Origin: an uncultured Oscillospiraceae bacterium
Lineage (GTDB): Bacteria > Bacillota > Clostridia > Oscillospirales > Oscillospiraceae
Direction of reading: 5' to 3'
Assembly (NCBI GenBank): GCA_900756495.1
Contig: CAAEKI010000088.1
Coordinates: forward strand, 1-26,917
Length of the DNA stretch: 26,917 bases
Shown here: positions 9,000 to 16,255 of the stretch, piece by piece
Numbering within the stretch: position 1 is the stretch's first letter
How the letters are laid out: each line of letters begins with the position of its first letter
Made by a program: the position numbers and the translations under genes
The notes under the pieces: model-generated
The model's input: only the letters and a program-made list of their open reading frames with translations
Databases searched by the model: none
What the model was told of the DNA's origin: nothing

Positions 9000-10090
9000 T
9001 ACCGATCGCCTCCCTTCATCATATCTACAAAGCGGTTAAACAGATATTTGGTATCCTTGGGCCCGGGGGCCGCCTCCGGATGGAACTGCACGCTGAAGCA
9101 GTTGGGCCGCTTGTACTCCAGCCCCTCCACGCTCCCCTCGTTGACATTGACATGGGAGATCTCCGCCACGGCGGGGTCCACACTCTCCCGAGTAACTACA
9201 TAGCCGTGGTTCTGGCTGGTGATCTGGGTCCGTCCGGTACGGACGTCCCGCACTGGGTGGTTGGCACCCCGGTGGCCGAAGCGCATCTTTCGGGTCTGTG
9301 CACCCGTGGCCAGGGCCAGGAGCTGGTGGCCCATACAGACGCCAAAGATAGGCAGGTCGGACTCGTAGAGCTTTTTGATCTCGGCGATGATCTCCACGTT
9401 GTCGGCCGGGTCGCCGGGTCCGTTGGAGAGCATCACGCCGTCAAAACCGCCCTTGAGCACGGCCTCGGCGCCGGTATGGGCGGGCAGTACCGTCACTTCA
9501 CAGCCCCGGTTGGTGAGGCACCCGATCATGCTCTGCTTGACCCCGTAGTCCAGAAGGGCCACCCGAACCGTCCGCCCGCAGTCCACTGCAGGCGCATATA
9601 CCACAGGCTCTTTGCAGGTGACGGCCTCCACCGTCCCCTTTACCTCATAGGCGCGGATTTTTTTCAGGCAGTCCTCAACACAAAAATGCTCCGCACAGGT
9701 GATCATACCATTCATGGTACCCTGACTGCGGAGAATACGAGTAAGGGCGCGGGTGTCCACGCCTTCAATTCCGGTAATATGATTTTGTTTCAAATAGGTG
9801 TCCAGATCTCCCTCACAGCGGAAATTGCTTCCACGCCGTGCCAAATGCCGGACAATCAACGCCTCCGCCCAGGGCCGGGAAGACTCGTTGTCCTCATGAT
9901 TGACACCGTAGTTTCCAATCAAGGGATAGGACATCACGATCCCCTGTCCGGCATAGGACGGATCCGTCAGGATCTCCTGATAACCAGTCATAGAGGTGTT
10001 GAACACCATCTCACATACCCGCTCGGCCGCGGAGCCAATGCTGCGTCCCTCGAAGACGCTGCCATTGGCCAGAATAAGGGTCGCCTTCAT
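8999..10090 (-). CDS. carA: carbamoyl-phosphate synthase small (glutaminase) subunit
   Basis: 363 residues. It hydrolyses glutamine and channels ammonia to CarB. The N-terminal small-subunit domain begins [14 protein letters not shown] and includes NTSMTGYQE. The C-terminal amidotransferase domain has nucleophile Cys252 in GVCMGHQ and His337/Glu339 in FHPEA. The frame stays open to an ATG at 10120, but I chose ATG 10090. The family starts here, GGCGGG lies nine bases upstream, and the predicted promoter would start transcription near 10127, leaving the 10120 codon almost no leader. The short leader argues against a PyrR- or attenuator-type control region. Confidence 0.96.
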   Translation of the reverse strand: MKATLILANGSVFEGRSIGSAAERVCEMVFNTSMTGYQEILTDPSYAGQGIVMSYPLIGNYGVNHEDNESSRPWAEALIVRHLARRGSNFRCEGDLDTYLKQNHITGIEGVDTRALTRILRSQGTMNGMITCAEHFCVEDCLKKIRAYEVKGTVEAVTCKEPVVYAPAVDCGRTVRVALLDYGVKQSMIGCLTNRGCEVTVLPAHTGAEAVLKGGFDGVMLSNGPGDPADNVEIIAEIKKLYESDLPIFGVCMGHQLLALATGAQTRKMRFGHRGANHPVRDVRTGRTQITSQNHGYVVTRESVDPAVAEISHVNVNEGSVEGLEYKRPNCFSVQFHPEAAPGPKDTKYLFNRFVDMMKGGDR

Positions 10091-10133
10091 CTGTGGTATC
10101 CCGCCTTTCCTGCTCTTCATTGTTATCCGTCCA

Positions 10134-10162
10134 ATTTTATCTCAAATCGCGCTTTGTGACAA
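10134..10162 (-). promoter_or_regulatory. sigma-A promoter of carA-carB-guaA
   Basis: On the minus strand TTGTCA (10157-10162) and TAAAAT (10134-10139) are separated by exactly 17 bases. Each hexamer matches the consensus at five of six positions. The predicted transcription start near 10127 is about 37 bases before the carA ATG. Confidence 0.82.
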
Positions 10163-10216
10163 TATTATTTTTAACGCTTTTTCCGAGAAATTTGAAAATT
10201 GTGTTTTTGGACAAAG

Positions 10217-10259
10217 TACGGGGACACATCGCCCTCTTTCACGGGCAATGCGCCCCGTA
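10217..10259. repeat. imperfect palindrome between the divergent carA and DUF421 promoters
   Basis: TACGGGG (10217-10223) pairs with CCCCGTA (10253-10259). Inside it GCCC (10231-10234) pairs with GGGC (10243-10246), and CAT pairs with ATG, giving a long hairpin with two mismatches and a bulge. It lies upstream of both -35 boxes, so it should be in neither mRNA. It could be a regulator site or a dispersed intergenic repeat. It is not a terminator, since no T-run follows. Confidence 0.55.
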
Positions 10260-10264
10260 TTGCC

Positions 10265-10293
10265 TTGACATTCGTAACGGCGCCACCCATTAT
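10265..10293 (+). promoter_or_regulatory. sigma-A promoter of the DUF421 operon
   Basis: A perfect TTGACA (10265-10270) is followed after 17 bases by CATTAT (10288-10293), a four-of-six match to TATAAT. This predicts a leader of about 105 bases before the gene at 10406, with a possible GGTAC/GTACC long-range stem. Confidence 0.6.
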
Positions 10294-10405
10294 GTGTTCC
10301 GTAGGGTACTGCTGAGACCTGACATCCGCGCACATACCTGTGGAGAATAATGCGTCTGCCCGGGGCAATACTGTACCAGAGACAAATTATCGGGGAGGTT
10401 CCTTT

Positions 10406-11080
10406 ATGGTCATCGCCTTTATCCGTACCATCATCCTCTATCTGCTGATTATAGTAGGCATCCGCCTGATGGGTAAGCGGCAGGTGGGCGAGCTGGAGCC
10501 CTCCGAGCTGGTCCTGGCCCTCATTATTGCCGATCTGGCCGCCGTCCCCATGCAGGACTTCGGTATTCCCCTGCTGACCGGCATTATTCCCATTTTCACC
10601 CTGCTGTCGGTCACCATGATCATCTCAGTGCTTACAATGAAGAGCGTCCGCTTTCGGGCGCTTCTCTGCGGCCGCCCCTCTATCATTGTAGAAAACGGCA
10701 AGGTCCACCAGCGCGAGATGAAAAAGAACCGCTTTACAGTAGATGAACTGATGGAGGAGCTCCGGATGAAAGGGATTACTGATCTCTCCACTGTGAAGTA
10801 TGCGATTCTGGAGACCAACGGTCAAATTTCAGTCCTTCCCTATGCCAATCAGCTCCCTGTCACCGCTGAACAGATGAATGTGACTCCGGAGGATGTGGGG
10901 CTCCCTCTGGTCATCATCAACGACGGCCGGGTGCTGGACCACAACCTGAAGACCAGGGGGCTCAACCGGGAGTGGCTTCACAAACAGCTGGACGAGCGGC
11001 ATGTCAGGCATACTGAGGATATCTATCTTCTCACCGTCGACGAGCAGAACCGCGTCTACTTTGTGGTAAAGGAGGGATAG
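10406..11080 (+). CDS. DUF421 (YetF-like) membrane protein
   Basis: 224 residues from ATG 10406. Three N-terminal membrane segments span about residues 5-22, 35-50 and 57-80, joined by the family signature MGKRQVGELEPSELV. A cytoplasmic part with RPSIIVENGKV and the later ILETNGQISVLP follows. This is the YetF/YdfR/YcaP layout. The biochemical role is not established; B. subtilis relatives are linked to the spore or cell envelope. An upstream ATG at 10340 keeps the frame open, but GGGGAGG seven bases before 10406 and the family start decide the call. It is two bases from the next gene, so the two are co-transcribed. Confidence 0.9.
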   Translation: MVIAFIRTIILYLLIIVGIRLMGKRQVGELEPSELVLALIIADLAAVPMQDFGIPLLTGIIPIFTLLSVTMIISVLTMKSVRFRALLCGRPSIIVENGKVHQREMKKNRFTVDELMEELRMKGITDLSTVKYAILETNGQISVLPYANQLPVTAEQMNVTPEDVGLPLVIINDGRVLDHNLKTRGLNREWLHKQLDERHVRHTEDIYLLTVDEQNRVYFVVKEG

Positions 11081-11082
11081 GC

Positions 11083-11463
11083 ATGAAACGACTGTGGATT
11101 GCCGTGGCCCTATTATGCGCCGTTTTCGCCGCCACCCTTTGGAACGGGCGTTACCTGAGAGACCTGACCGAAGAACTTTCCGGGCTGCTCACCCGCGCCG
11201 AATTCCAGGCCGAGAAAGATAATTGGGAAGAGGCCTCCCTCCTCACACAGCAGGCACGCGAGAAATGGGAGAGCCGGGATTGCTATCTGCACGTCACGCT
11301 CCGTCATTCCGACACGGATGAAATCCATGCCGGTTTTCGCGAAGTGCAGGAGTTTATCAATTGCCAGGAGGGCGGAGAGTACTCCGCCGCCAACGCCCGG
11401 CTCATCGCTCAGATCGAGCTGCTCTATGAGTCGGAACAGCTCACCCTGAAGAATGTGCTGTAG
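11083..11463 (+). CDS. DUF4363 family protein
   Basis: 126 residues with a hydrophobic N-terminus (about 4-20) that can be a membrane anchor or signal. A helical extracytoplasmic part follows, including WEEASLLTQQAREKW. Size, layout and position directly after a DUF421 gene match DUF4363, a family I know mainly from that pairing in Clostridia. Its start lies two bases after the DUF421 stop, with GGAGG inside the 3' end of that gene serving as SD. Function is unknown. Pairing with DUF421 suggests one membrane complex or one envelope process, which is inference. Confidence 0.85.
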   Translation: MKRLWIAVALLCAVFAATLWNGRYLRDLTEELSGLLTRAEFQAEKDNWEEASLLTQQAREKWESRDCYLHVTLRHSDTDEIHAGFREVQEFINCQEGGEYSAANARLIAQIELLYESEQLTLKNVL

Positions 11464-11466
11464 CTT

Positions 11467-11495
11467 TTGACACCCCCGGCAGATTTTGCTATAAT
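11467..11495 (+). promoter_or_regulatory. perfect consensus sigma-A promoter of the TPR-DUF2971 gene
   Basis: TTGACA (11467-11472), 17 bases, TATAAT (11490-11495): both hexamers and the spacing are ideal. It starts four bases after the DUF4363 stop. Transcription should start near 11502, so the leader is only about 26 bases. The -10 box lies in the loop of the inverted repeat at 11475-11513. Confidence 0.9.
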
Positions 11496-11513
11496 GAGAC
11501 AAAATCTGCCGGG
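11475..11513. repeat. 14-bp perfect inverted repeat around the -10 box (candidate operator)
   Basis: CCCGGCAGATTTTG (11475-11488) is repeated as its exact complement at 11500-11513, with an 11-base loop holding TATAAT. The left arm lies in the promoter spacer and the right arm in the transcription start region. No T-run follows, so a standard terminator for the upstream pair is unlikely. A repressor operator is the simplest reading. In read-through RNA from upstream the same sequence would form a strong hairpin. Confidence 0.75.
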
Positions 11514-11527
11514 ATGAGGTGACGAGT

Positions 11528-13015
11528 GTGGCAACAGAGGAAGAACTGCGAAACAAACTGGCCGAGCTGCTGGAGGCGGGCGAACCCCGGGGGGATTCGA
11601 CGGCTTTGATCCACTATCTCATCGAAGTATGCCGATGCTACCAGGGCCTCAAGGAATTCCACAGCCTGCTCCCATACCGGAAGCGTCTGGTTGAGCTGCA
11701 GCCAAACGCGGTCCATTATAACAACTACGCCGTCTGCTGTGTCGACACCGGCTACTATCGAGACGTCCTCCCCTATTACCGGCGCGCTCTGGAGGCCGAG
11801 CGAAGGGAAAACACCTCCAGCATTATTTACAGCAACTTAATCCGATATGTCGCCGATCGGGGGACTTTTGACGCCGCGCTGCACATACAGCTCCTGCCCC
11901 GTACATATAGCGCCTCGCTGGAGTACATCATCGGGCTTGCCAATGCCTGTGTCCAATATGGCCGCCTTGACGGTTTCCGGCTGACAAACGGTCTGGTCAT
12001 CTCCAAAGACTGCGACGACTATGAAAAGCACTCCGTTGTCAAGACCATTTTTGACGCCACTGCGGACCTGCCCAATAAGCACAAGGTGCGGGCTCTGCTG
12101 GTCGCTCTCTATGCCAATGTCACCACCATCAAAAATGGGCACAGGGCCAACCTGTGCTGGTCCGGCGGCGAGATCGGGCACTATACCCGAGTGGAAAACT
12201 TAAAGCACTTGGTAAAGCGCGGCGGCGACACCTATCTCCACCTATACAATGTAGCCTATATGAACGATCCCTCGGAGGGCAAGGTTTTCGACCGGCTGCT
12301 GGAGGAATTCGGCGCCGTTTCCCGCAAACATTCCGACCCGGAGTGCGAGCGCCTCGGCCGCCGCTGTCGGAGCTACGGCTACAGCAACACCTACCTTGGC
12401 AGCTTCTCCGCCAGCATTGACAGTCTCCCCATGTGGGTACAGTACGGCAATGGCGGACAGGGGTGTTGTCTTATCTTCCCAGACGATTTCTTTGATGAGG
12501 ACGAGCCTTTTCTCACCCCGCCGCCCGGTGTTCTGGCAGCCCAGGAGCCGGAGGAGGGCGAAGCGAAGCCGCCGGCCGAGGAGCGCTATGTGCTCTATGA
12601 GGTCTCCTATATCTCTCAGGTGGAGGAATATCATTACAGCGACAATCTGCGCGCCATCGCAGACCTGTACACCCAGATCGGTACGGTTCTGGACTCGCTC
12701 TCAAATCCCGACATCATTCAGCTCCTCAGCGGATATGTGGAGAGTATTCTGGACCAGATTCGCTTTCTGTACAAGGAGCCCGACTACAGCCATGAGCAGG
12801 AATACCGCATTGTCAAATGGGCGGACCAGCCCCTGTGTGACGAGGGGATGCGCAGCGGAGAGGTCCCGCACCTATATATCAATCTGGAGCGTCCTCTCAG
12901 GTATAAGGAGATTATTTTGGGTCCAAAGCTGGAGCATCCTTCCACCGTCGCCCCCTATCTCCATTACACAGAGAAAGTGGACAGGGTTACCCAATCCACC
13001 ATACGATATCAGTAG
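11528..13015 (+). CDS. TPR-like repeat protein with C-terminal DUF2971 domain
   Basis: 495 residues, no signal peptide or membrane segment, so probably cytosolic. Residues 1-200 form paired helices of TPR type, such as HYNNYAVCCVDTGYYRDVLPYYRRALE. From about 217 the DUF2971 pattern begins: HYTRVENLKHLV, YNVAYMNDPSE (240-250), SFSASIDSLPMWVQYG (292-307), QGCCLIFP, EQEYRIVKW (423-431) and EIILGPK (461-467). The DUF2971 core has no settled biochemical role. GTG 11528 is preferred to GTG 11519 because AGGTGA lies five bases before it. It is monocistronic, with its own consensus promoter in a dyad and a strong terminator. A low-complexity acidic/proline loop (about 322-352) interrupts the domain. 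Confidence 0.78.
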   Translation: MATEEELRNKLAELLEAGEPRGDSTALIHYLIEVCRCYQGLKEFHSLLPYRKRLVELQPNAVHYNNYAVCCVDTGYYRDVLPYYRRALEAERRENTSSIIYSNLIRYVADRGTFDAALHIQLLPRTYSASLEYIIGLANACVQYGRLDGFRLTNGLVISKDCDDYEKHSVVKTIFDATADLPNKHKVRALLVALYANVTTIKNGHRANLCWSGGEIGHYTRVENLKHLVKRGGDTYLHLYNVAYMNDPSEGKVFDRLLEEFGAVSRKHSDPECERLGRRCRSYGYSNTYLGSFSASIDSLPMWVQYGNGGQGCCLIFPDDFFDEDEPFLTPPPGVLAAQEPEEGEAKPPAEERYVLYEVSYISQVEEYHYSDNLRAIADLYTQIGTVLDSLSNPDIIQLLSGYVESILDQIRFLYKEPDYSHEQEYRIVKWADQPLCDEGMRSGEVPHLYINLERPLRYKEIILGPKLEHPSTVAPYLHYTEKVDRVTQSTIRYQ

Positions 13016-13060
13016 AGACCATCCCCGGCGGTGCACGCCGGGGATGGTCTCTTATCTTTC
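13015..13060 (+). terminator. intrinsic terminator after the TPR-DUF2971 gene
   Basis: A perfect 16-bp stem, 13015-13030 with 13036-13051, has a five-base loop and is followed by TTATCTTTC. Its first base is the last base of the stop codon. Confidence 0.93.
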
Positions 13061-13148
13061 ATAAAATCTTAATAGATTGTTTCATATTTTTTTCCGTCGC
13101 CTGTGATATGGTTATCCCAGATTTGTAAATATGAGAGGAAGCGATTGC

Positions 13149-14870
13149 ATGAAAACCGGACTTAGAGCGGCGGTCATCGGTCTGTCTGCCGCGCTGCTGC
13201 TCCCGATCTGGGCTATGGCTGCGCAGGTCCCGGCGGAGGGCAGGCTGGAGGACCTGAATTTTCTCTACGACACGCTGAAGGAGAACCATCCAGACCTGTT
13301 CGCCAATACCCCGGAGGAGGTCTTTTCGGCCAGGAAAGCCGAAATCGCGGACCGGCTGGCGGCCGACAGTCAGGCTGAATTTGTCTTGGATCTCCAGAGC
13401 TTGGCGGCACTGGCCGGGGACTCCCATACCACCCTGAGCCTGAGCTTTGAAGAAATTCACTACTATCCCTTCACGCTGGACACATTTGGAAGCAGCTGGG
13501 TACTCACCCGCTCCGACCGCAGGGAGGATGTAGGAAAAACCGTCACCGCCGTGGCCGGATTGACCATGGACGAATTCTGCCGTCAATTTTCCGTCATTGT
13601 CAGCGCAGATAATGAGATAAAGCTGGCCCGTCAAGTCAAATCCGTCTGTTATGCGGCTGAAATTTTAGACTATCTGGGCCTTACCAACCAGGACGGCACG
13701 GTGACCCTGACGCTTGCAGCTGCAGACGGAACAACCGAAGAGCGGATCTATTCCCCACTCACTCCCGAGATGTTTTCCGAGACCGCCCGCTTCCGGCTGG
13801 CCGACTTCCGCTCCGCCGCCCCCGCTACCGAATATGACAAGAGCCGTGCCTACTTCTCCCTGTCCCTGAACGAGGAGACCTATTACATCCAGTACAACGT
13901 CTGCCAGGAGGACCCCGAACTTCCCATGGAGACCTTTGCCGCACAAGTTCAGAGCGATCTGCAGGCTGGTGGGTATACACAGGTGCTCCTGGATCTGCGC
14001 AACAACGGTGGCGGTTCGGATGGGGTAATCATTCCGCTGCTGATGGTTCTGCGTGAGGAGATGGAGCAGGGCGGCCTTCGCCTGTTCTGCCTCATCGGCG
14101 AGACCACCTTCTCATCCGGGATCATCAATGCAGTGGAAATCCGCGAGATGGGCGCGGTGCTGGCGGGAACGCTCACCAGCGGCAGCGTGGATCACTTCGG
14201 GTCGGTACGTTCCTACCAGCTTCCCAACTCCGGGCTCACACTGCGCTGTTCCTCCAAATGGATCGCCATGGACGACCTGCTGGAAGCCGCAATTCCCTAT
14301 GGTGTGGAGCCGCTGAAGCCCGATATCTCTATTGCGCAGACGCTGGAGGACTATCTCGGCGGAAAAGATACGCTTGTCGAGGATTTGCTCAAGAATGGCG
14401 CCGGCTATTCTCTGCCGGCGGAGCCGTCAGCCCCCCTCACCCGCGGACGCTTGGCTTGGCTGTTATGGCAGGAGGCCGGCTCGCCGCCCGCAGAGCAATA
14501 TGCGCCCTTTCAGGATCTGATTCCCTGCAGCTACTATGCAGGCGCCGTGAGCTGGGCCCAGGCAAATGAGATTGTCACCGGAGTCTCCCAGGCTGCCTTC
14601 CAGGCCTCCCGGCCGGTCACCCGCCAAGAGGCGGCGGTGATGCTGAACCGGTACGCCGCATGGAAAGGGCTCTCCTCTTCCGGTAAACCCGCAGTATCAT
14701 ACAACGACACCCCCGCTCCATGGGCCGCGCAGGCCGTAGAGCAGGTCTGCGCCTGGGGGCTCATGACAGCGGACCTCGGCTTATTCCAGCCCGACAGTAC
14801 CATGACGAGGTCAGAGGGCGAGGCCGCCGTCGCCGCACTTGCAGCGCTGCTTGAACGCGATTTGCCATAG
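13149..14870 (+). CDS. secreted S41-peptidase-like protein with C-terminal SLH repeats
   Basis: 573 residues from ATG 13149. A signal peptide covers about residues 1-25 (KTG start, hydrophobic core, AMAA end). The peptidase-like part has ENHPDLF (46-52), GDSHTTL (90-96), LDLRNNGGG (281-289) and GETTFSSG (317-324), where Ser322 or Ser323 is the likely nucleophile of an S41 (C-terminal processing peptidase-like) fold. No PDZ domain is evident. From about 453 there are two SLH-like units (PFQDLIPCSYYAGAVSWAQ and the later APWAAQAVEQVCAWGL), which would bind cell-wall polymer. The start is chosen over ATG 13131 because AGAGGAAG lies about seven bases before 13149, inside the longer frame. Substrate unknown. 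Confidence 0.82.
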   Translation: MKTGLRAAVIGLSAALLLPIWAMAAQVPAEGRLEDLNFLYDTLKENHPDLFANTPEEVFSARKAEIADRLAADSQAEFVLDLQSLAALAGDSHTTLSLSFEEIHYYPFTLDTFGSSWVLTRSDRREDVGKTVTAVAGLTMDEFCRQFSVIVSADNEIKLARQVKSVCYAAEILDYLGLTNQDGTVTLTLAAADGTTEERIYSPLTPEMFSETARFRLADFRSAAPATEYDKSRAYFSLSLNEETYYIQYNVCQEDPELPMETFAAQVQSDLQAGGYTQVLLDLRNNGGGSDGVIIPLLMVLREEMEQGGLRLFCLIGETTFSSGIINAVEIREMGAVLAGTLTSGSVDHFGSVRSYQLPNSGLTLRCSSKWIAMDDLLEAAIPYGVEPLKPDISIAQTLEDYLGGKDTLVEDLLKNGAGYSLPAEPSAPLTRGRLAWLLWQEAGSPPAEQYAPFQDLIPCSYYAGAVSWAQANEIVTGVSQAAFQASRPVTRQEAAVMLNRYAAWKGLSSSGKPAVSYNDTPAPWAAQAVEQVCAWGLMTADLGLFQPDSTMTRSEGEAAVAALAALLERDLP

Positions 14871-14884
14871 ATTGCAGCTGTCGA

Positions 14885-15442
14885 TCAACTTCTATCCCCG
14901 GCGCGCCCAGCTGACGCGCCGGGGACTGCTTTATTTTCGCAGAAGCCGGACAGCCGGCAGAGCTGATCCGCCGCCTGTTCCGCCGTAATTTCAGTGACGT
15001 CAATTTTAACTGTATCCAATGTCTCATACAGCAGACGATATCTGAGACTTCTCTCTATAACATTCTCCCGGCGAATGCCACGCGCCACATCTTTTCTCAG
15101 CCTGCTTATCAGAGCCTCTTGGCCGCAGAGCAGGGATACGGCATGAACCGTACAGTCTTTTGTGTCCAATCTGGAGAGAATTTCGTCGAGGATTTTCTGT
15201 TCCTGCAACACCCAGCAGAAAATCACGTATTGAAAGGCAGGGCTGCATAGGAAGCGATTGAGCAGACAGCAGATATTGTCCATGACCACCGCCTTCGTCT
15301 CCTCTGTCACACAAAAGGGATGCATATCCCAGCACCAGTCTCCGTCAAGAAAGACGCTGCCGGGCAGCTTCTGTTTCATGATTTGACAGACTGCGGTCTT
15401 CCCTGTTCCCATCGCACCTCCAATGAGATATAAATGTTTCAT
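14885..15442 (-). CDS. P-loop ATPase / kinase-like protein
   Basis: 185 residues from ATG 15442. The Walker A motif GGAMGTGKT is at residues 8-16, followed by LDGDWCWDMHPF. The overall form, a short single-domain P-loop protein with a LISRLRKD-type lid arginine region (about 125-145), is that of small AAA/shikimate-kinase-like proteins annotated only as AAA family ATPases in Clostridia. The substrate cannot be told. The frame is open to 15481, but AGGTG four bases before 15442 fixes the start. The last residues (AVPGASAGRAGDRS) are encoded by the terminator of the convergent gene. Confidence 0.82.
   Translation of the reverse strand: MKHLYLIGGAMGTGKTAVCQIMKQKLPGSVFLDGDWCWDMHPFCVTEETKAVVMDNICCLLNRFLCSPAFQYVIFCWVLQEQKILDEILSRLDTKDCTVHAVSLLCGQEALISRLRKDVARGIRRENVIERSLRYRLLYETLDTVKIDVTEITAEQAADQLCRLSGFCENKAVPGASAGRAGDRS
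14896..14937 (+). terminator. intrinsic terminator after the S41-SLH gene, inside the convergent gene's 3' end
   Basis: CCCCGGCGCG (14896-14905) pairs with CGCGCCGGGG (14915-14924), followed by ACTGCTTTATTTT. It stops the + strand transcript but lies within the last codons of the minus-strand gene 14885-15442. Confidence 0.88.
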
Positions 15443-15512
15443 AATGCACCTCATTCCACTTGTCTGCGCACGTGCAGGCATACATTTGGAAGCTGTTGAT
15501 CACAATAGCAGG

Positions 15513-15541
15513 ATGACAAAAGTATGGCAGGCTGATATAAT
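15513..15541 (+). promoter_or_regulatory. sigma-A promoter of the GNAT-rsmA operon
   Basis: ATGACA (15513-15518), 17 bases, TATAAT (15536-15541), with a TG one base before the -10 (extended -10). It lies in the divergent gap upstream of 15587 and gives a leader of about 40 bases. Confidence 0.85.
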
Positions 15542-15586
15542 AAGCATTACAGTTTCTTATTTTTTACGTGGAAAGGGCAATCTGCA

Positions 15587-16255
15587 ATGGAATGGAGTAT
15601 CAGGCTGGAAACCCCCGCCGACTACCGCGCCGCCGAGGCGGTGACCCGCGAGGCCTTTTGGAATGTGTACAAGCCCGGCTGCAACGAGCACTACTACCTT
15701 CATCTGCTGCGCTGCTCCCCCGCCTTTTTGCCGGAACTGACCTTTTTGTGCGAGGCAGACGGCGTACCGGCCGGACATATCGCCTGCTCGTCCAGCCGTA
15801 TCGACCTGAATACAGGCGGACGGATGGATACCATTACCTTCGGCCCGCTGAGTGTTCTGCCAGCCTATCAAAAGCTGGGGATGGGCCGGAGGTTGGTCTG
15901 CCATGCTTTGCGCAGCGCCGCCGCTCTGGGGCATAAGGCGGTGATCATCCTGGGCGATCCGCGCCATTACGGCCGCTATGGCTTCTTCTGCGGAGAGCGG
16001 TGGTCCATCGCCCTGGAGGACGGCCGCTATCTTCCCGGGCTTCAGGCACTGGAGCTGACGCCCGGCGCTCTGGAAAATGCCGTAGGCCGCTTCCGTGAGG
16101 GCTTTGTCTTCCAGCCGTCCGAAGGAGATCTCGCGCGTTTCGATGCCCAATTTCCTGTAAAGGAAAAAGCTGTTACAGTGTCTCAAACAGAATTCCAGGT
16201 CATGTGCGGTCTGGCTCACGAGGTGATTCCCAATGGATTTATGCAATATCTCTGA
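15587..16255 (+). CDS. GNAT family N-acetyltransferase
   Basis: 222 residues. The acetyl-CoA binding motif Q95-K-L-G-M-G100 lies in VLPAYQKLGMGRRLV, preceded by the beta-strand TFGPLSV and followed by GDPRHYGRYGF (about 123-133). This is the YhbS-like branch (GNAT with an extra C-terminal sub-domain). The acceptor substrate is unknown. The start ATG 15587 has GGAAAGGG about nine bases upstream. The 3' end overlaps rsmA by 23 bases, so the two are translated from one mRNA. Confidence 0.9.
   Translation: MEWSIRLETPADYRAAEAVTREAFWNVYKPGCNEHYYLHLLRCSPAFLPELTFLCEADGVPAGHIACSSSRIDLNTGGRMDTITFGPLSVLPAYQKLGMGRRLVCHALRSAAALGHKAVIILGDPRHYGRYGFFCGERWSIALEDGRYLPGLQALELTPGALENAVGRFREGFVFQPSEGDLARFDAQFPVKEKAVTVSQTEFQVMCGLAHEVIPNGFMQYL

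Noticed and set aside
7578..9203. 541-codon + strand open frame opposite carB
   Set aside because: It is the shadow of a highly conserved, GC-biased gene on the other strand; the protein is low-complexity (Gly, His, Asp, Val rich), matches no family I know, and has no SD.
10091..10120. Upstream ATG at 10120 as the carA start
   Set aside because: It would follow the predicted transcription start by only about seven bases, has no SD, and adds ten residues not seen in the family.
10300..10405. TPP-riboswitch-like words (CTGAGA, ACCTG, ATAATGC) in the DUF421 leader
   Set aside because: The words occur in the right order, but the conserved CUGG/CCAG helix around AUAAUG and the GCG-AGGG end are absent, and the downstream gene is not a thiamine gene.
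11475..11513. The 14-bp inverted repeat as the terminator of the DUF421-DUF4363 pair
   Set aside because: The stem is strong, but it is followed by ATGAGGTGACG with no T-run, and it contains a perfect promoter; an operator is the better reading, though a read-through hairpin remains possible.
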